From Pedobacter frigoris (lineage in GTDB: Bacteria > Bacteroidota > Bacteroidia > Sphingobacteriales > Sphingobacteriaceae), in contig NZ_SWBQ01000005.1 in assembly GCF_005116445.1 (NCBI RefSeq), positions 310,001 to 374,000 of the forward strand: a stretch of DNA of 64,000 bases, read 5' to 3'. This document shows, one piece after another, positions 53,733-62,591 of the stretch; the first letter of the stretch is position 1; every line of letters begins with the position of its first letter. The notes beneath the pieces are model-generated. The model saw only the letters and a list, made by a program, of their open reading frames with translations, had not been told where the DNA came from and ran no database searches. Position numbers and translations under genes: made by a program.

Positions 53733-54704
53733 ATGAAGACATATAAATTAAATTTATTAGCAATATGCACGGTAGCGCTATTGTTTATGGCTTGCAAAAA
53801 AGACAAAACTGGCCGCGAAGCCCTACCTGAAGGTAGTGTAACTTTTGATGTGCCGGCTTCAACAGATGTTGTGGCGAGAGATTTCGACATCAGAAATGTG
53901 TCTGTAGTTACCGTAGAAATGAAAGCGGCGCTACAAGGTAGTTCGTCTTCGGATGTTCATTATGTGACCTTTGCCACTGATACGACTAAAATAGCAGATT
54001 ATAAGCTGAAATATGGCAATGCCGCCCTTTTACTTCCCACAAAAAGCTATCTGTATTATAAGCCAACGGTAGCCATCGCTGCCGGGACTAATCTTTCAGA
54101 AGCGGCGATACTAAATCTTAGTTTTCAGACCACACTGCAGCCATTCACCACCTATGTGCTGCCGTTGACCATTGCATCTGTAGACGGCGTAGCGCAGGAT
54201 CCAAAGGCACGTAAAGTTATTTACTATGTCTTTAATACAAAAGAACCACGTTATGTGAACCATGCCGGATATACTCCTACTGCTACTGCATCTTCTACAT
54301 TTGGAACTAACGTAGCGGGCAGAGCAATTGATGCAACTACTGGTACAACATTTTGGGCAAGTTCTAATACCGTGCCGCTGCCACAATTCTTAACTATTGA
54401 TTATGGACGCAATGTTACCTTTCCTGGATTAGACTATTTTTTTCCAACGGGCTTAACCGCTGCCAATGGAGCTCAGACAACCTCTGCTAAAGTGGAAACA
54501 AGTGTAGATAACATAACCTGGACAGATAAGGGTACGTATGCAATCAATGTCAACAATACCGCTAAAATGCACACTATAACTTTGCCTTCATTAACTACAG
54601 CCAGATACTTACGCTTCACCATTTTGGCTGCAAATCCATATGTAGCATCAGCAACAATCACTTATAACATAGGTTTTGTGGGCGGGATTTTGTTGTTAAA
54701 TTAA
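53733..54704 (+). CDS. DUF1735 plus F5/8-type (discoidin-like) surface lipoprotein
   Basis: The product is 323 aa with a lipoprotein signal (LFMACKKD, Cys21), an N-terminal DUF1735-like domain (about 35-165) and a C-terminal beta-sandwich (about 185-320) resembling coagulation factor 5/8 carbohydrate-binding domains (GRAIDATTGTTFWAS, FLTIDYGRNV, ARYLRFTI). Such proteins act as extra ligand-binding surface subunits in SusCD systems. It lies 15 bp after susD. It is the only sign of a carbohydrate ligand in locus 3. Confidence 0.88.
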   Translation: MKTYKLNLLAICTVALLFMACKKDKTGREALPEGSVTFDVPASTDVVARDFDIRNVSVVTVEMKAALQGSSSSDVHYVTFATDTTKIADYKLKYGNAALLLPTKSYLYYKPTVAIAAGTNLSEAAILNLSFQTTLQPFTTYVLPLTIASVDGVAQDPKARKVIYYVFNTKEPRYVNHAGYTPTATASSTFGTNVAGRAIDATTGTTFWASSNTVPLPQFLTIDYGRNVTFPGLDYFFPTGLTAANGAQTTSAKVETSVDNITWTDKGTYAINVNNTAKMHTITLPSLTTARYLRFTILAANPYVASATITYNIGFVGGILLLN

Positions 54705-54737
54705 AAAAGATAACTCTTAATCTATAAAAATAGAAAA

Positions 54738-55874
54738 ATGAAAAAAACAATATTTTCAGTTTTGATGCTGCTGCCCTTTGTGGTAGCAGCTCAAAAAAGC
54801 TATACGATATCTGGAAAATTACCCGCTATAAAAGGTCAGGCCAAGGCATATCTTGTTCTTTTAAGGAACAATGCATGGAAGGAAATTGATTCTACGGAAA
54901 TCAAGGACGGCAAGTTTCAGTTTACCGGAAGTGTTGAGGAGCCTCAAAGTGCAATTCTCACAGTTAGACGCAATGGTGCAGCAGATTTCGGAAGACAACG
55001 CGACTCCCAAGGTTTTTTTATAGAGAATTCGAAAATTTCTATGGTTGGTACAGATCTGATCAGCAACGCCCAAATCACGGGTTCAGTTGCTGATTCTGAA
55101 AATCGTGAAAGAGAGGCCATGATTAAGCCGGTTACGGCCAGAATCATAGCATTACAGGATGAATACGGAAAGAAAGCCGCAGACGGGAGCTATGTGAAAT
55201 CATTGGAAGAACGTAAAATGGCGGGCGACAGTGTTCAAAAGCTGGTAGCTAAGAATAAGGATATCAGTGTTAGGTTTGCAGAGAGCCATTTAAATTCTTT
55301 TATGGGGCTTTATACCTTTAACATGTATGTGCTGGACAGTAAATTCGAAGCCTCAAAAGTAGAGCCCTTGTTTCATCGCTTTTCTGCTGTATTAAAATCC
55401 TCTCCTCTTGGCTTGCGGACCGCCGAGAAAATTGAAATAGGTAAGCGCAGACAGGCAGGATCTAAGGCAACAGATTTTACTCAAAATGACCTCAACGATA
55501 AACCATTCACGCTTTCTTCTTTAAGAGGCAAATATGTGCTGGTAGATTTTTGGGCCAGCTGGTGCGTGCCTTGTCGCGCGGAAAACCCGAATGTAGTAAA
55601 GGCATACAATGCACTAAAAGGTAAAAACTTTGAGATTGTAGGTGTGTCGCTTGATTATCCGGGAGGTAAAGCTGTTTGGGCAGATGCAGTTAAAAAAGAC
55701 GGCCTGCCATGGATTCATGTGAGCGACCTGAAAGGCTGGAAAAATGAGGTGGCTGTGATGTACGGCATCAATTCGGTGCCTCAAAACCTGCTGATTGATC
55801 CGAATGGAATAATCATTGGTAAAAACCTGAGAGGTGAAGCACTCACGGAGAAATTGAAGGAATTGATTAAATAG
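54738..55874 (+). CDS. DUF4369/TlpA-like thioredoxin-fold protein, CVPC type (locus 3, first)
   Basis: The product is 378 aa with a signal peptide (1-18, ending VAAQ), a DUF4369 domain (about 20-125), a helical linker and a TlpA-like domain with WCVPC (Cys276/Cys279) and Pro in NSVPQNL. The TlpA domain is most like those of the next gene and the middle locus 2 paralogue. It should be a periplasmic thiol reductase. It is 33 bp after the discoidin-like lipoprotein gene. Confidence 0.92.
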   Translation: MKKTIFSVLMLLPFVVAAQKSYTISGKLPAIKGQAKAYLVLLRNNAWKEIDSTEIKDGKFQFTGSVEEPQSAILTVRRNGAADFGRQRDSQGFFIENSKISMVGTDLISNAQITGSVADSENREREAMIKPVTARIIALQDEYGKKAADGSYVKSLEERKMAGDSVQKLVAKNKDISVRFAESHLNSFMGLYTFNMYVLDSKFEASKVEPLFHRFSAVLKSSPLGLRTAEKIEIGKRRQAGSKATDFTQNDLNDKPFTLSSLRGKYVLVDFWASWCVPCRAENPNVVKAYNALKGKNFEIVGVSLDYPGGKAVWADAVKKDGLPWIHVSDLKGWKNEVAVMYGINSVPQNLLIDPNGIIIGKNLRGEALTEKLKELIK

Positions 55875-55884
55875 ATTTTAATAA

Positions 55885-57018
55885 ATGATGAACATAAAAA
55901 AAACACTTGCTTTCTTCCTGATTCTTTTGGCAGGGAGCAGCATGGCGCAAGATAAATTTGAAATATCCGGCAAACTGGCTGAGGCAGGAAAGGATAAAAT
56001 GGTAATGCTGAGTTACAAAAACAGCGAAGGGAAAGATGCCAGGGATAGTGCAGTTGTAAAAAATGGAAAGTTTTTACTTAGCGGTACCACGGCATTTGCA
56101 AGTAAAGCATATCTGTCATTGGTACCTCTGAAGAAAGATACAGCTAAGCGTGGGGGCCAGTCTGACTATCAGGAATTTTATCTGGAAAAAGGCAAATATA
56201 AGGTGACTGGTAAGAATAGCATGGCTAAGGCGAGCATTATAGGTGCTCAAGCACAAAAAGATTATCTTCAATACAATGAACAACTAGGCGCAATGCTTGC
56301 GCAATTTAAAGAGATCACGCAAAGGTTTACGAAGGCATACTATGCAAAAGTGAAAGATACCGTTGAGATCAAAAAGATACAGGCGGAAGCAAGACCTGTG
56401 CACGCAAAAATAGAAGCGGCTCTGGACTCCTTTATCTTCAGTCACCCCGATTCCTATGTGACACTTGATCTCATCAGTGAGAACAAAACTGCTGTTATTG
56501 ATCCTGGGACATTCGGACGTTATTATGATCCGCTTAGCAAAAGGGTTCTGGCAAGTTATACCGGACAGAGGCTGACAGCGAAGTATGATAAAGCTAAACA
56601 AATTGCAATCGGAAAAGCAGTAGATTTTAGGCAGACAGATGATAAAGGAGCAGAATTTAAACTGTCATCCTTAAGAGGTAAATATGTACTGGTAGATTTT
56701 TGGGCTAGCTGGTGTGTGCCTTGCCGTGCAGAGAATCCACATTTGTTGAAAGCTTATAATCAACTGAAAGATAAAAATTTTGAAATCGTGGGTGTTTCCC
56801 TTGATGAAACAAAGGCTGCATGGCTGAATGCGGTGAAGCATGACGGTATGCCTTGGATCCAGGTGAGTGATCTGAAAGGGTTTAAAAGTGATGTAGCTGT
56901 TAAATATGGTATTAGTGCAATCCCTCAGAATTTCCTCATCAACCCTGAAGGGGTGATCGTAGCGAAGAACCTGAGAGGTGAAGATGTGAACGAGAAAATA
57001 GCTGCTTTTATTAAATAA
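55885..57018 (+). CDS. DUF4369/TlpA-like thioredoxin-fold protein, CVPC type (locus 3, second)
   Basis: The product is 377 aa with a signal peptide (1-22, ending SSMAQ), a DUF4369 domain, a helical linker and a TlpA-like domain with WCVPC (Cys277/Cys280) and Pro in SAIPQNF. It is 10 bp after its sister gene and clearly a tandem duplicate of it. It is the last gene of locus 3; an 11-bp hairpin follows. The substrate thiol is unknown. Confidence 0.92.
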   Translation: MMNIKKTLAFFLILLAGSSMAQDKFEISGKLAEAGKDKMVMLSYKNSEGKDARDSAVVKNGKFLLSGTTAFASKAYLSLVPLKKDTAKRGGQSDYQEFYLEKGKYKVTGKNSMAKASIIGAQAQKDYLQYNEQLGAMLAQFKEITQRFTKAYYAKVKDTVEIKKIQAEARPVHAKIEAALDSFIFSHPDSYVTLDLISENKTAVIDPGTFGRYYDPLSKRVLASYTGQRLTAKYDKAKQIAIGKAVDFRQTDDKGAEFKLSSLRGKYVLVDFWASWCVPCRAENPHLLKAYNQLKDKNFEIVGVSLDETKAAWLNAVKHDGMPWIQVSDLKGFKSDVAVKYGISAIPQNFLINPEGVIVAKNLRGEDVNEKIAAFIK

Positions 57019-57029
57019 GAGATGCAGAG

Positions 57030-57063
57030 AACAGATTGCACCCATATTTAAGTGCAATCTGTT
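57030..57063 (+). terminator. Hairpin at the end of uptake locus 3
   Basis: AACAGATTGCA (57030-57040) pairs perfectly with TGCAATCTGTT (57053-57063) around a 12-nt loop. No T run follows, so it marks the transcript end less firmly than a classical terminator. Confidence 0.55.
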
Positions 57064-57170
57064 GGAGATCGAAGTTTGACGGGATAAGCCCTAAATATGT
57101 CGCAATTACGCCTTTACATTCCTTATAATCTTCCCGATCTTAGATTAACATAAACCTTAATGATAAAGAC

Positions 57171-57608
57171 ATGGAAAGATTAACATTTAATATCACGATT
57201 GACGCCCCAAGAGAAAAAGTATGGAAACTTCTTTGGAGTGATGAATCTTATCGCGAGTGGACTTCTGCTTTCTCTGAAGGATCACGGGCAGAGACTGACT
57301 GGAAAGAAGGAAGCAAAGTTCTCTTTTTAGGCGAAGGTGAGGACGGAATGGTTTCGAGGATCGTCAGAAATATACCCAATGAATTCATGTCTATAGAGCA
57401 TCTGGGGATGATACAAAATGGTGTGGAAGATCTGGATAGTGATGCAGTAAAGGGATGGTCCGGCGCTTTGGAAAATTATACGCTAAAAGACGTAGATGGA
57501 AAAACAGAACTCTTTATAGAAACAGACATGGATGAGAGTTATGTAGAGCAGTTTAAACAAATGTGGCCAAAGGCTTTGGATAAATTAAAGACAATGGCGG
57601 AGAAGTAA
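57171..57608 (+). CDS. SRPBCC-domain protein (AHSA1/activator-of-Hsp90-like)
   Basis: The product is 145 aa, a single START-like helix-grip fold: VPREKVW-like DAPREKVWKLL at the N terminus, SMDE-like region MSIEHLG in the middle, and the long C-terminal helix (EQFKQMWPKALDKLKTMA). Members bind hydrophobic ligands; the name AHSA1-like reflects fold only. It is cytoplasmic. It stands apart from uptake locus 3. Confidence 0.85.
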   Translation: MERLTFNITIDAPREKVWKLLWSDESYREWTSAFSEGSRAETDWKEGSKVLFLGEGEDGMVSRIVRNIPNEFMSIEHLGMIQNGVEDLDSDAVKGWSGALENYTLKDVDGKTELFIETDMDESYVEQFKQMWPKALDKLKTMAEK

Positions 57609-57705
57609 AGGGAAAGTGCCTGTTTTAGTAACTGTAATTCATTTTTTATTGGAAGCTTCATGAGTATCATTGTGACCAGAAGACAACTGATATTAAATCT
57701 TGAAG

Positions 57706-58077
57706 ATGAAAGATACAAGCCGTTTTGAAAGGGGAGGGTATATCACGCCCGACAGGAAATTGGTAATAAGACTCGAGGAACTGATTGAGCATTCTTTTAA
57801 GTCGGAACATCACCCTAATTTCTATGCAGATGAGATGAAAATTTCTATGAAACGTTTGAACAGCTATACCATGTTTTATGTTGGTAAAACTGTAAACAGG
57901 ATGATTGAGGATAGGATTCATGAAGAAGCATTAAAATTGTTGTGCTCAACAAAACTTTTGATCAAGGATATCACCTATCTGCTTGGAGTCAATGACCCTT
58001 CCTGGTTTAGCCGCTGCTTTAAGAAGTATACCGGATATTCGCCAAAGGACTGGCGACGTATGAACATGGGCGCTTAA
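57706..58077 (+). CDS. AraC-type DNA-binding domain protein (HTH only)
   Basis: From ATG 57706 the product is 123 aa (TTG 57700 would add two residues). It consists of two AraC helix-turn-helix units: ADEMKISMKRLNSY in the first, and IKDITYLLGVNDPSWFSRCF with KKYTGYSPKDWRR in the second. The ligand-binding N-terminal domain is missing, so it is either a short stand-alone regulator or a truncated gene. Its stop shares TTAA with that of convergent cdaA. Confidence 0.85.
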   Translation: MKDTSRFERGGYITPDRKLVIRLEELIEHSFKSEHHPNFYADEMKISMKRLNSYTMFYVGKTVNRMIEDRIHEEALKLLCSTKLLIKDITYLLGVNDPSWFSRCFKKYTGYSPKDWRRMNMGA

Positions 58078-58865
58078 AAATCTTTGTTCAGTAATTTCTC
58101 CAGTTCGCCAAAAGAGACGTTCATTCTTACACGGCCCTGTTTTGCATAGGCAATTTCCCCTGTTTCTTCCGAGATGATGACAGCAACCGCATCGGTGGTT
58201 TCTGAAACGCCGATTCCGGCCCGATGGCGCAATCCGAACTGAGGCGGAAGCTTGTCATTATCCGTAAGTGGGAGAATGCAGCTTGCACTTTTGATCTTAT
58301 TTTCAGCAATGACTACGGCCCCATCATGCAGCGGACTGTACTTCTGGAAAATGCTTTCCAGTAAACGTTTGGAGATTTTTGAGTCTATCATCTCACAACT
58401 GTTGGCAAATAGCTGATCGTCATAAAACTTCACAAAGACGATCAATGCACCTGTCCGTGATTTCTTCATGCTCTTGCAGGCATCAATGATCGGTTTGATA
58501 CGCACGAGATTGTCTCTTTCGATATTTTTACTACCGAACAAGTATCCCCACCAGGCCTTGTTTTGCTGGAGAAATGTGTTTTTACCGATCAGCAGAAGGA
58601 AACGCCTGATCTCGGGCTGGAATATCACAATCAACGCGATAATCCCCACACTCATGAATTTTTCTATAATTGCGGTAAGCAACTCCATGTGTAATTGTTT
58701 CACCACAAACCAAATGATCATGATGATCAGCATTCCGAGCAGAAGATTTACCGCAAGGGTATTCTTGATGAGGTTGTAGATGTAATAAATGAGCAATGCA
58801 ACAAAGACAATGTCTACAACATCAGTTACAGTTATTTTGAGAAAATCGAAATCAATTGTTTTCAC
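58074..58865 (-). CDS. cdaA: Diadenylate cyclase CdaA
   Basis: The product is 263 aa and starts with GTG. Three N-terminal membrane helices (about 12-86) are followed by a DAC domain with DGA (181-183) and RHR (213-215), the catalytic motifs for joining two ATP into cyclic di-AMP. It is an inner-membrane enzyme of cell-wall and potassium homeostasis. It follows folP by 29 bp in the same direction; this pairing is common in Bacteroidota. Confidence 0.95.
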   Translation of the reverse strand: MKTIDFDFLKITVTDVVDIVFVALLIYYIYNLIKNTLAVNLLLGMLIIMIIWFVVKQLHMELLTAIIEKFMSVGIIALIVIFQPEIRRFLLLIGKNTFLQQNKAWWGYLFGSKNIERDNLVRIKPIIDACKSMKKSRTGALIVFVKFYDDQLFANSCEMIDSKISKRLLESIFQKYSPLHDGAVVIAENKIKSASCILPLTDNDKLPPQFGLRHRAGIGVSETTDAVAVIISEETGEIAYAKQGRVRMNVSFGELEKLLNKDF

Positions 58866-58894
58866 TTCGTATTTATGATTTGGTTTGAGCTCCG

Positions 58895-59752
58895 TCAGCT
58901 CGTTTGTACCAAGGTAAGAATTTTTATAGTTTCAACAGCTTCTTTGACATCGTGTACACGCAAAATACGTGCACCTTTTTGTAAAACGATAGTGTTTAAT
59001 ACGGTAGTTCCGTTTAATGCTTCTTCCGGCGAAGTTCCAAGGAATTTATAGATCATCGATTTTCTGGATACGCCGACAAGTAAAGGTAATTGAGGTATCT
59101 GCAGATGCTCCATTTGCTGCATTAGCTGATAATTGTGCTGGAGGGTTTTTGCAAATCCGAAACCGGGATCCAGAATGATATCTTTTACTCCCAGCTTTTT
59201 CAATGTCGAAATTTTATTAGAGAAATAATGCAATACTTCCAATCCTATATTTTCATAATGAGGATTTTGCTGCATGGTTTGCGGTGTTCCCTTCATATGC
59301 ATCATGATGTAAGGGACCTGCAGTTGCGCAACGGTTTCAAACATGGCTTCGTCCATGCCACCTGCCGATATGTCGTTGATGATATGTGCTCCTGCTTCAA
59401 TACTTTCTTTGGCGACCTTTGCCCTGAAAGTATCAACAGATAATATCGCTTCTGGTAACTTTTTTGTGATGGCTGCAATCACCGGAAGCATTCTTTTCAA
59501 TTCCTCTTCTGCACTGACCTCTGCTGCGCCTGGTCTGGAAGAATATGCACCAATGTCTATAAACGTGGCTCCATCCTTTAAAAATGCTTCTGTTCTTTGT
59601 AAAGCGTCATCCACAGAGCTGCTGCGGCTGTTCCCATAGAAGGAATCCGGCGTAAGATTTAGTATGGCCATAACTGCCGGGGTACTTAAATCTAATAGCC
59701 TTCCTTTAACGTTTAATGTGGTCTTTCCGTTTAAAAATGTATCTTTAGCCAT
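58895..59752 (-). CDS. folP: Dihydropteroate synthase
   Basis: The product is 285 aa with ILNLTPDSFYGNSR, FIDIGAYSSRPGA, INDISAGG, ILDPGFGFAK and VGVSRKS, the pterin- and pABA-binding motifs. It joins pABA to dihydropterin pyrophosphate in folate synthesis. It is the first gene of folP-cdaA. TAAGTTTG (a -7 match) lies 10 bases before the start codon, so the leader would be very short or absent. Confidence 0.97.
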   Translation of the reverse strand: MAKDTFLNGKTTLNVKGRLLDLSTPAVMAILNLTPDSFYGNSRSSSVDDALQRTEAFLKDGATFIDIGAYSSRPGAAEVSAEEELKRMLPVIAAITKKLPEAILSVDTFRAKVAKESIEAGAHIINDISAGGMDEAMFETVAQLQVPYIMMHMKGTPQTMQQNPHYENIGLEVLHYFSNKISTLKKLGVKDIILDPGFGFAKTLQHNYQLMQQMEHLQIPQLPLLVGVSRKSMIYKFLGTSPEEALNGTTVLNTIVLQKGARILRVHDVKEAVETIKILTLVQTS

Positions 59753-59801
59753 TGTTTGAGTACAAACTTAGATAAATGTTTCTATATAAATTATTATTCT
59801 T

Positions 59802-60344
59802 TTGGCAACAAATACTTCACAGGAATACGACTCAATAATAGCGGTTTGCAAATCGCTTTTTTTGAAGAAAACAAATGATTATGGCACTGCATGGCGTATC
59901 CTAAGACCATCATCAATTACAGATCAGATTTTCATTAAGGCGCAGCGGATCCGTACGCTTGAAGAGAAAAAAGTATCGAAGGTAGGTGAAGACATCACTT
60001 CGGAATACATCGGTATAGTCAATTATTGTATCATCGGAATGATTCAGCTGGATATGGGGCCGGAAGATCCCAATGAGCTTGAAGTGGCGCTTGTAGAACG
60101 TTTGTTTGATGAGAAAGCAAACGATACAAAAGAATTGATGTTTGCCAAGAATCACGATTACGGTGAGGCATGGCGCGACCTGCGTATCAGTTCTCTGACA
60201 GATTTAATCCTGATGAAAATTTTCAGGGTGAAACAAATAGAGGATAACCTGGGGCAAACCCTCGCTTCCGAAGGTGTGGATGCGAATTATCAGGATATGC
60301 TGAATTATGCAGTTTTTGCATTGATCAGATTAGGTGTAAAGTAG
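59802..60344 (+). CDS. DUF1599 protein with two internal repeats
   Basis: The product is 180 aa and starts with TTG. Two halves (about 20-85 and 113-178) are related: KKTNDYGTAWRILRPSS-TD in the first and KNHDYGEAWRDLRISS-TD in the second, 93 residues apart. Each half also ends in an NY-A/C-IG-like helix. The function of the family is unknown; the spaced acidic and Tyr/Trp residues suggest a ligand or metal site. It is divergent from folP and 16 bp before the DoxX/BT_3928-like gene. Confidence 0.88.
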   Translation: MATNTSQEYDSIIAVCKSLFLKKTNDYGTAWRILRPSSITDQIFIKAQRIRTLEEKKVSKVGEDITSEYIGIVNYCIIGMIQLDMGPEDPNELEVALVERLFDEKANDTKELMFAKNHDYGEAWRDLRISSLTDLILMKIFRVKQIEDNLGQTLASEGVDANYQDMLNYAVFALIRLGVK

Positions 60345-60360
60345 ATATTGAAATAACCAG

Positions 60361-61512
60361 ATGAAAAAAAGCTTACTTAACTTTTCAAGAATATTTGTTG
60401 GAGTCCTGTTTATATTTTCGGGCCTGATAAAAGCAAATGACCCACTTGGCTTTGGCTACAAGCTACAGGAATATTTTGAGGTATTTCACATGGACTTTTT
60501 AAGTGGCTGGTCAACCGGAATAGCCATTCTATTATGTGTCTTTGAGATTGTACTTGGTGCATTGTTGCTCTTCGGCTTCTGGCGCAAACAGGTAACAACA
60601 GGCTTGTTGCTGGTGATCATATTCTTTACGTTCCTGACGTTTGTATCGGCAGCATTTAAAGTGGTGACTTCATGCGGATGCTTTGGCGACGCAATACCAT
60701 TGACTCCATGGCAGTCTTTCTCTAAAGATCTTGTGCTGCTTGTATTGATCTTAATCTTATTCAGGAACAGGGAACGCATTATGCCGGTTACGGAGAATAA
60801 GGGTATTCAGAATACGCTATTTGGACTGGTATTGACAGCTTCTTTATTGTTTAGTCAATACACCTACAGCAGGTTGCCGATTTTGGATTTCCTGCCATAT
60901 AAAATAGGAGCCAATTTACCCGAACTGATGAAAATCCCAGCAGGGGCAAAGCCTGATGAATACCAGATCATGTACAACCTGAAACACAAGGAAACAGGGG
61001 AGAAGAAAGTGATGAGTGATAAGGACTACCTGAAGACAGAAATCTGGAAGGACGACAACTGGGAGATTGTAGGAACACCGGAAAGTAAATTGATTAAAAA
61101 AGGCTACCAGCCGAAGATTAAAGATCTGCTGATCACAGATGCTTCAGGAACAGATTATACCAAAGAACTGATTGAAAATCCATATTACAACCTGATCGTT
61201 GTAGCCTATAATTTAAAGGAAACAAATGATGATGGGATGTCTAAACTGAATGCGCTTGCACTTAACGCGGCGGAGCAGTTCAACATCCGGGCGGTATTAT
61301 TGACTTCAAATTCTGCCCAGGACGCGGATGCTTATAGCAAAAGAATGAAGCTGTTTATGGAAGTTTTCTATGCTGATGCTGTGCCTTTAAAAAGTATGGT
61401 TCGTGCTAGTCCGGGAGTTTTATTGTTGAAAAACGGAGTGGTGATTAACAAATGGCATTATAACAATGCTCCTTCAATAGACGAGCTGGCAAAGGAATAT
61501 TTTGCCAGGTAA
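60361..61512 (+). CDS. DoxX-type membrane protein with C-terminal soluble domain (BT_3928-like)
   Basis: The product is 383 aa. The N-terminal part (1-170) has four or five membrane helices of the DoxX/MauE type with the cysteine motif SCGCFG (about 103-108). The C-terminal part (about 190-383) is a soluble, probably thioredoxin-like, domain without an obvious CxxC. Membrane cysteines of this type carry electrons in MauE-like proteins, so a role in thiol redox is possible. It follows the DUF1599 gene. Confidence 0.87.
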   Translation: MKKSLLNFSRIFVGVLFIFSGLIKANDPLGFGYKLQEYFEVFHMDFLSGWSTGIAILLCVFEIVLGALLLFGFWRKQVTTGLLLVIIFFTFLTFVSAAFKVVTSCGCFGDAIPLTPWQSFSKDLVLLVLILILFRNRERIMPVTENKGIQNTLFGLVLTASLLFSQYTYSRLPILDFLPYKIGANLPELMKIPAGAKPDEYQIMYNLKHKETGEKKVMSDKDYLKTEIWKDDNWEIVGTPESKLIKKGYQPKIKDLLITDASGTDYTKELIENPYYNLIVVAYNLKETNDDGMSKLNALALNAAEQFNIRAVLLTSNSAQDADAYSKRMKLFMEVFYADAVPLKSMVRASPGVLLLKNGVVINKWHYNNAPSIDELAKEYFAR

Positions 61513-61538
61513 CATTGATCAATTAGAAAGTTAAGGTA

Positions 61539-62045
61539 ATGAAGATATTCCTGATTGGCTTTATGGGTTGTGGTAAAAGTACGCTGGGCAAGAAGCTGGC
61601 GACAAAGCTTGGCTATGATTTCATAGACCTTGATCATCAGCTGGAAAAGGAGTTAGGAGATAGCGTGGGAAATTATTTTGCCACTCATGGAGAAGATGCT
61701 TTCCGTAGACTGGAAAAGAAAACCCTGCAGGAATATAACTATCCTGCCAATATTGTAATTGCAACAGGTGGCGGGGCGCCATGTTATTTTGACAATATGG
61801 AGTGGATGAATGCCAATGGGAAAACGGTTTATATCGAAATGTCGCCTGTAGCATTGGCAAAAAGGCTCGAAGGCGGAAAAGAGAAGCGCCCATTGATCAA
61901 AAATCTCAATGAAGTTGAATTGATCGCTTTTATAGAGGCTAAGCTTGCCGAGCGTGAAGTCTTTTATAAACAGGCTGCAATAAACGCCAATGGCATCAGC
62001 CTTACGGCCGATGCACTCAGGGCTATATTGTTGTCAGAAAGCTAA
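61539..62045 (+). CDS. aroK: Shikimate kinase
   Basis: The product is 168 aa with the P-loop GFMGCGKST (7-15), the shikimate-binding DLDHQLEKE, the second glycine-rich loop ATGGGAPC and the lid RPLIK. It phosphorylates shikimate at the 3-hydroxyl with ATP in chorismate synthesis. It follows the DoxX/BT_3928-like gene by 26 bp and converges on the next DoxX gene. Confidence 0.96.
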   Translation: MKIFLIGFMGCGKSTLGKKLATKLGYDFIDLDHQLEKELGDSVGNYFATHGEDAFRRLEKKTLQEYNYPANIVIATGGGAPCYFDNMEWMNANGKTVYIEMSPVALAKRLEGGKEKRPLIKNLNEVELIAFIEAKLAEREVFYKQAAINANGISLTADALRAILLSES

Positions 62046-62050
62046 GTAGC

Positions 62051-62506
62051 TTACCTGTAGATGGTTTGTTTTCTTTTCATTGCCTGATCTACTGAATAGG
62101 GTCCAGAGCCTACTACCCAGAACAATACCAAGAGCATCAATACAATGATGGACAACCATAATTCAGAGTTCAGTACTGAAAATCCCTGTGAGAGATTGAC
62201 AAAAAATACTGCACAAAGCAGGATCGGAATCTGAATGACTACCGCAAATCTTGTAACCAGTCCGATGGCAATTAGAATGCCCCCAACCAGGTGTACAAAA
62301 CCTACAATGTGAATGGCTAAACTGGCCATCATTCCCGAAAAGCCAAAAACATTATTTTGCAGCAGCAAGTTCTGAAGGACTTCAGTATTACTCACGATGG
62401 CGATGCCCTTGCCGAAAATGAGAATTCCTAAAACAATCCGAATTACATCGAGCCATTTGGCGTGGTGTACATCGCCCCAATGCTCAATTTTTTGAATAAC
62501 AGTCAT
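62051..62506 (-). CDS. DoxX-family membrane protein
   Basis: The product is 151 aa with four membrane helices and a DoxX pattern (RIVLGILIFGKGI; FVHLVGGILIAIGL). The function is unknown. It is one of the few genes here with a clear Shine-Dalgarno sequence, GGAGG, 9 bases before the ATG. Confidence 0.85.
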   Translation of the reverse strand: MTVIQKIEHWGDVHHAKWLDVIRIVLGILIFGKGIAIVSNTEVLQNLLLQNNVFGFSGMMASLAIHIVGFVHLVGGILIAIGLVTRFAVVIQIPILLCAVFFVNLSQGFSVLNSELWLSIIVLMLLVLFWVVGSGPYSVDQAMKRKQTIYR

Positions 62507-62591
62507 AATAATGCCTCCTATTTATATTGGTCTATTAAAGCTAACGATAATAAAGTAAATTATCAATAGCAATAAATTATCAATCAGTAGC

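Noticed and set aside
34666..57018. Calling loci 2 and 3 polysaccharide utilisation loci
   Set aside because: No glycoside hydrolase, polysaccharide lyase or carbohydrate esterase gene is present in either; only the discoidin-like lipoprotein hints at carbohydrate.
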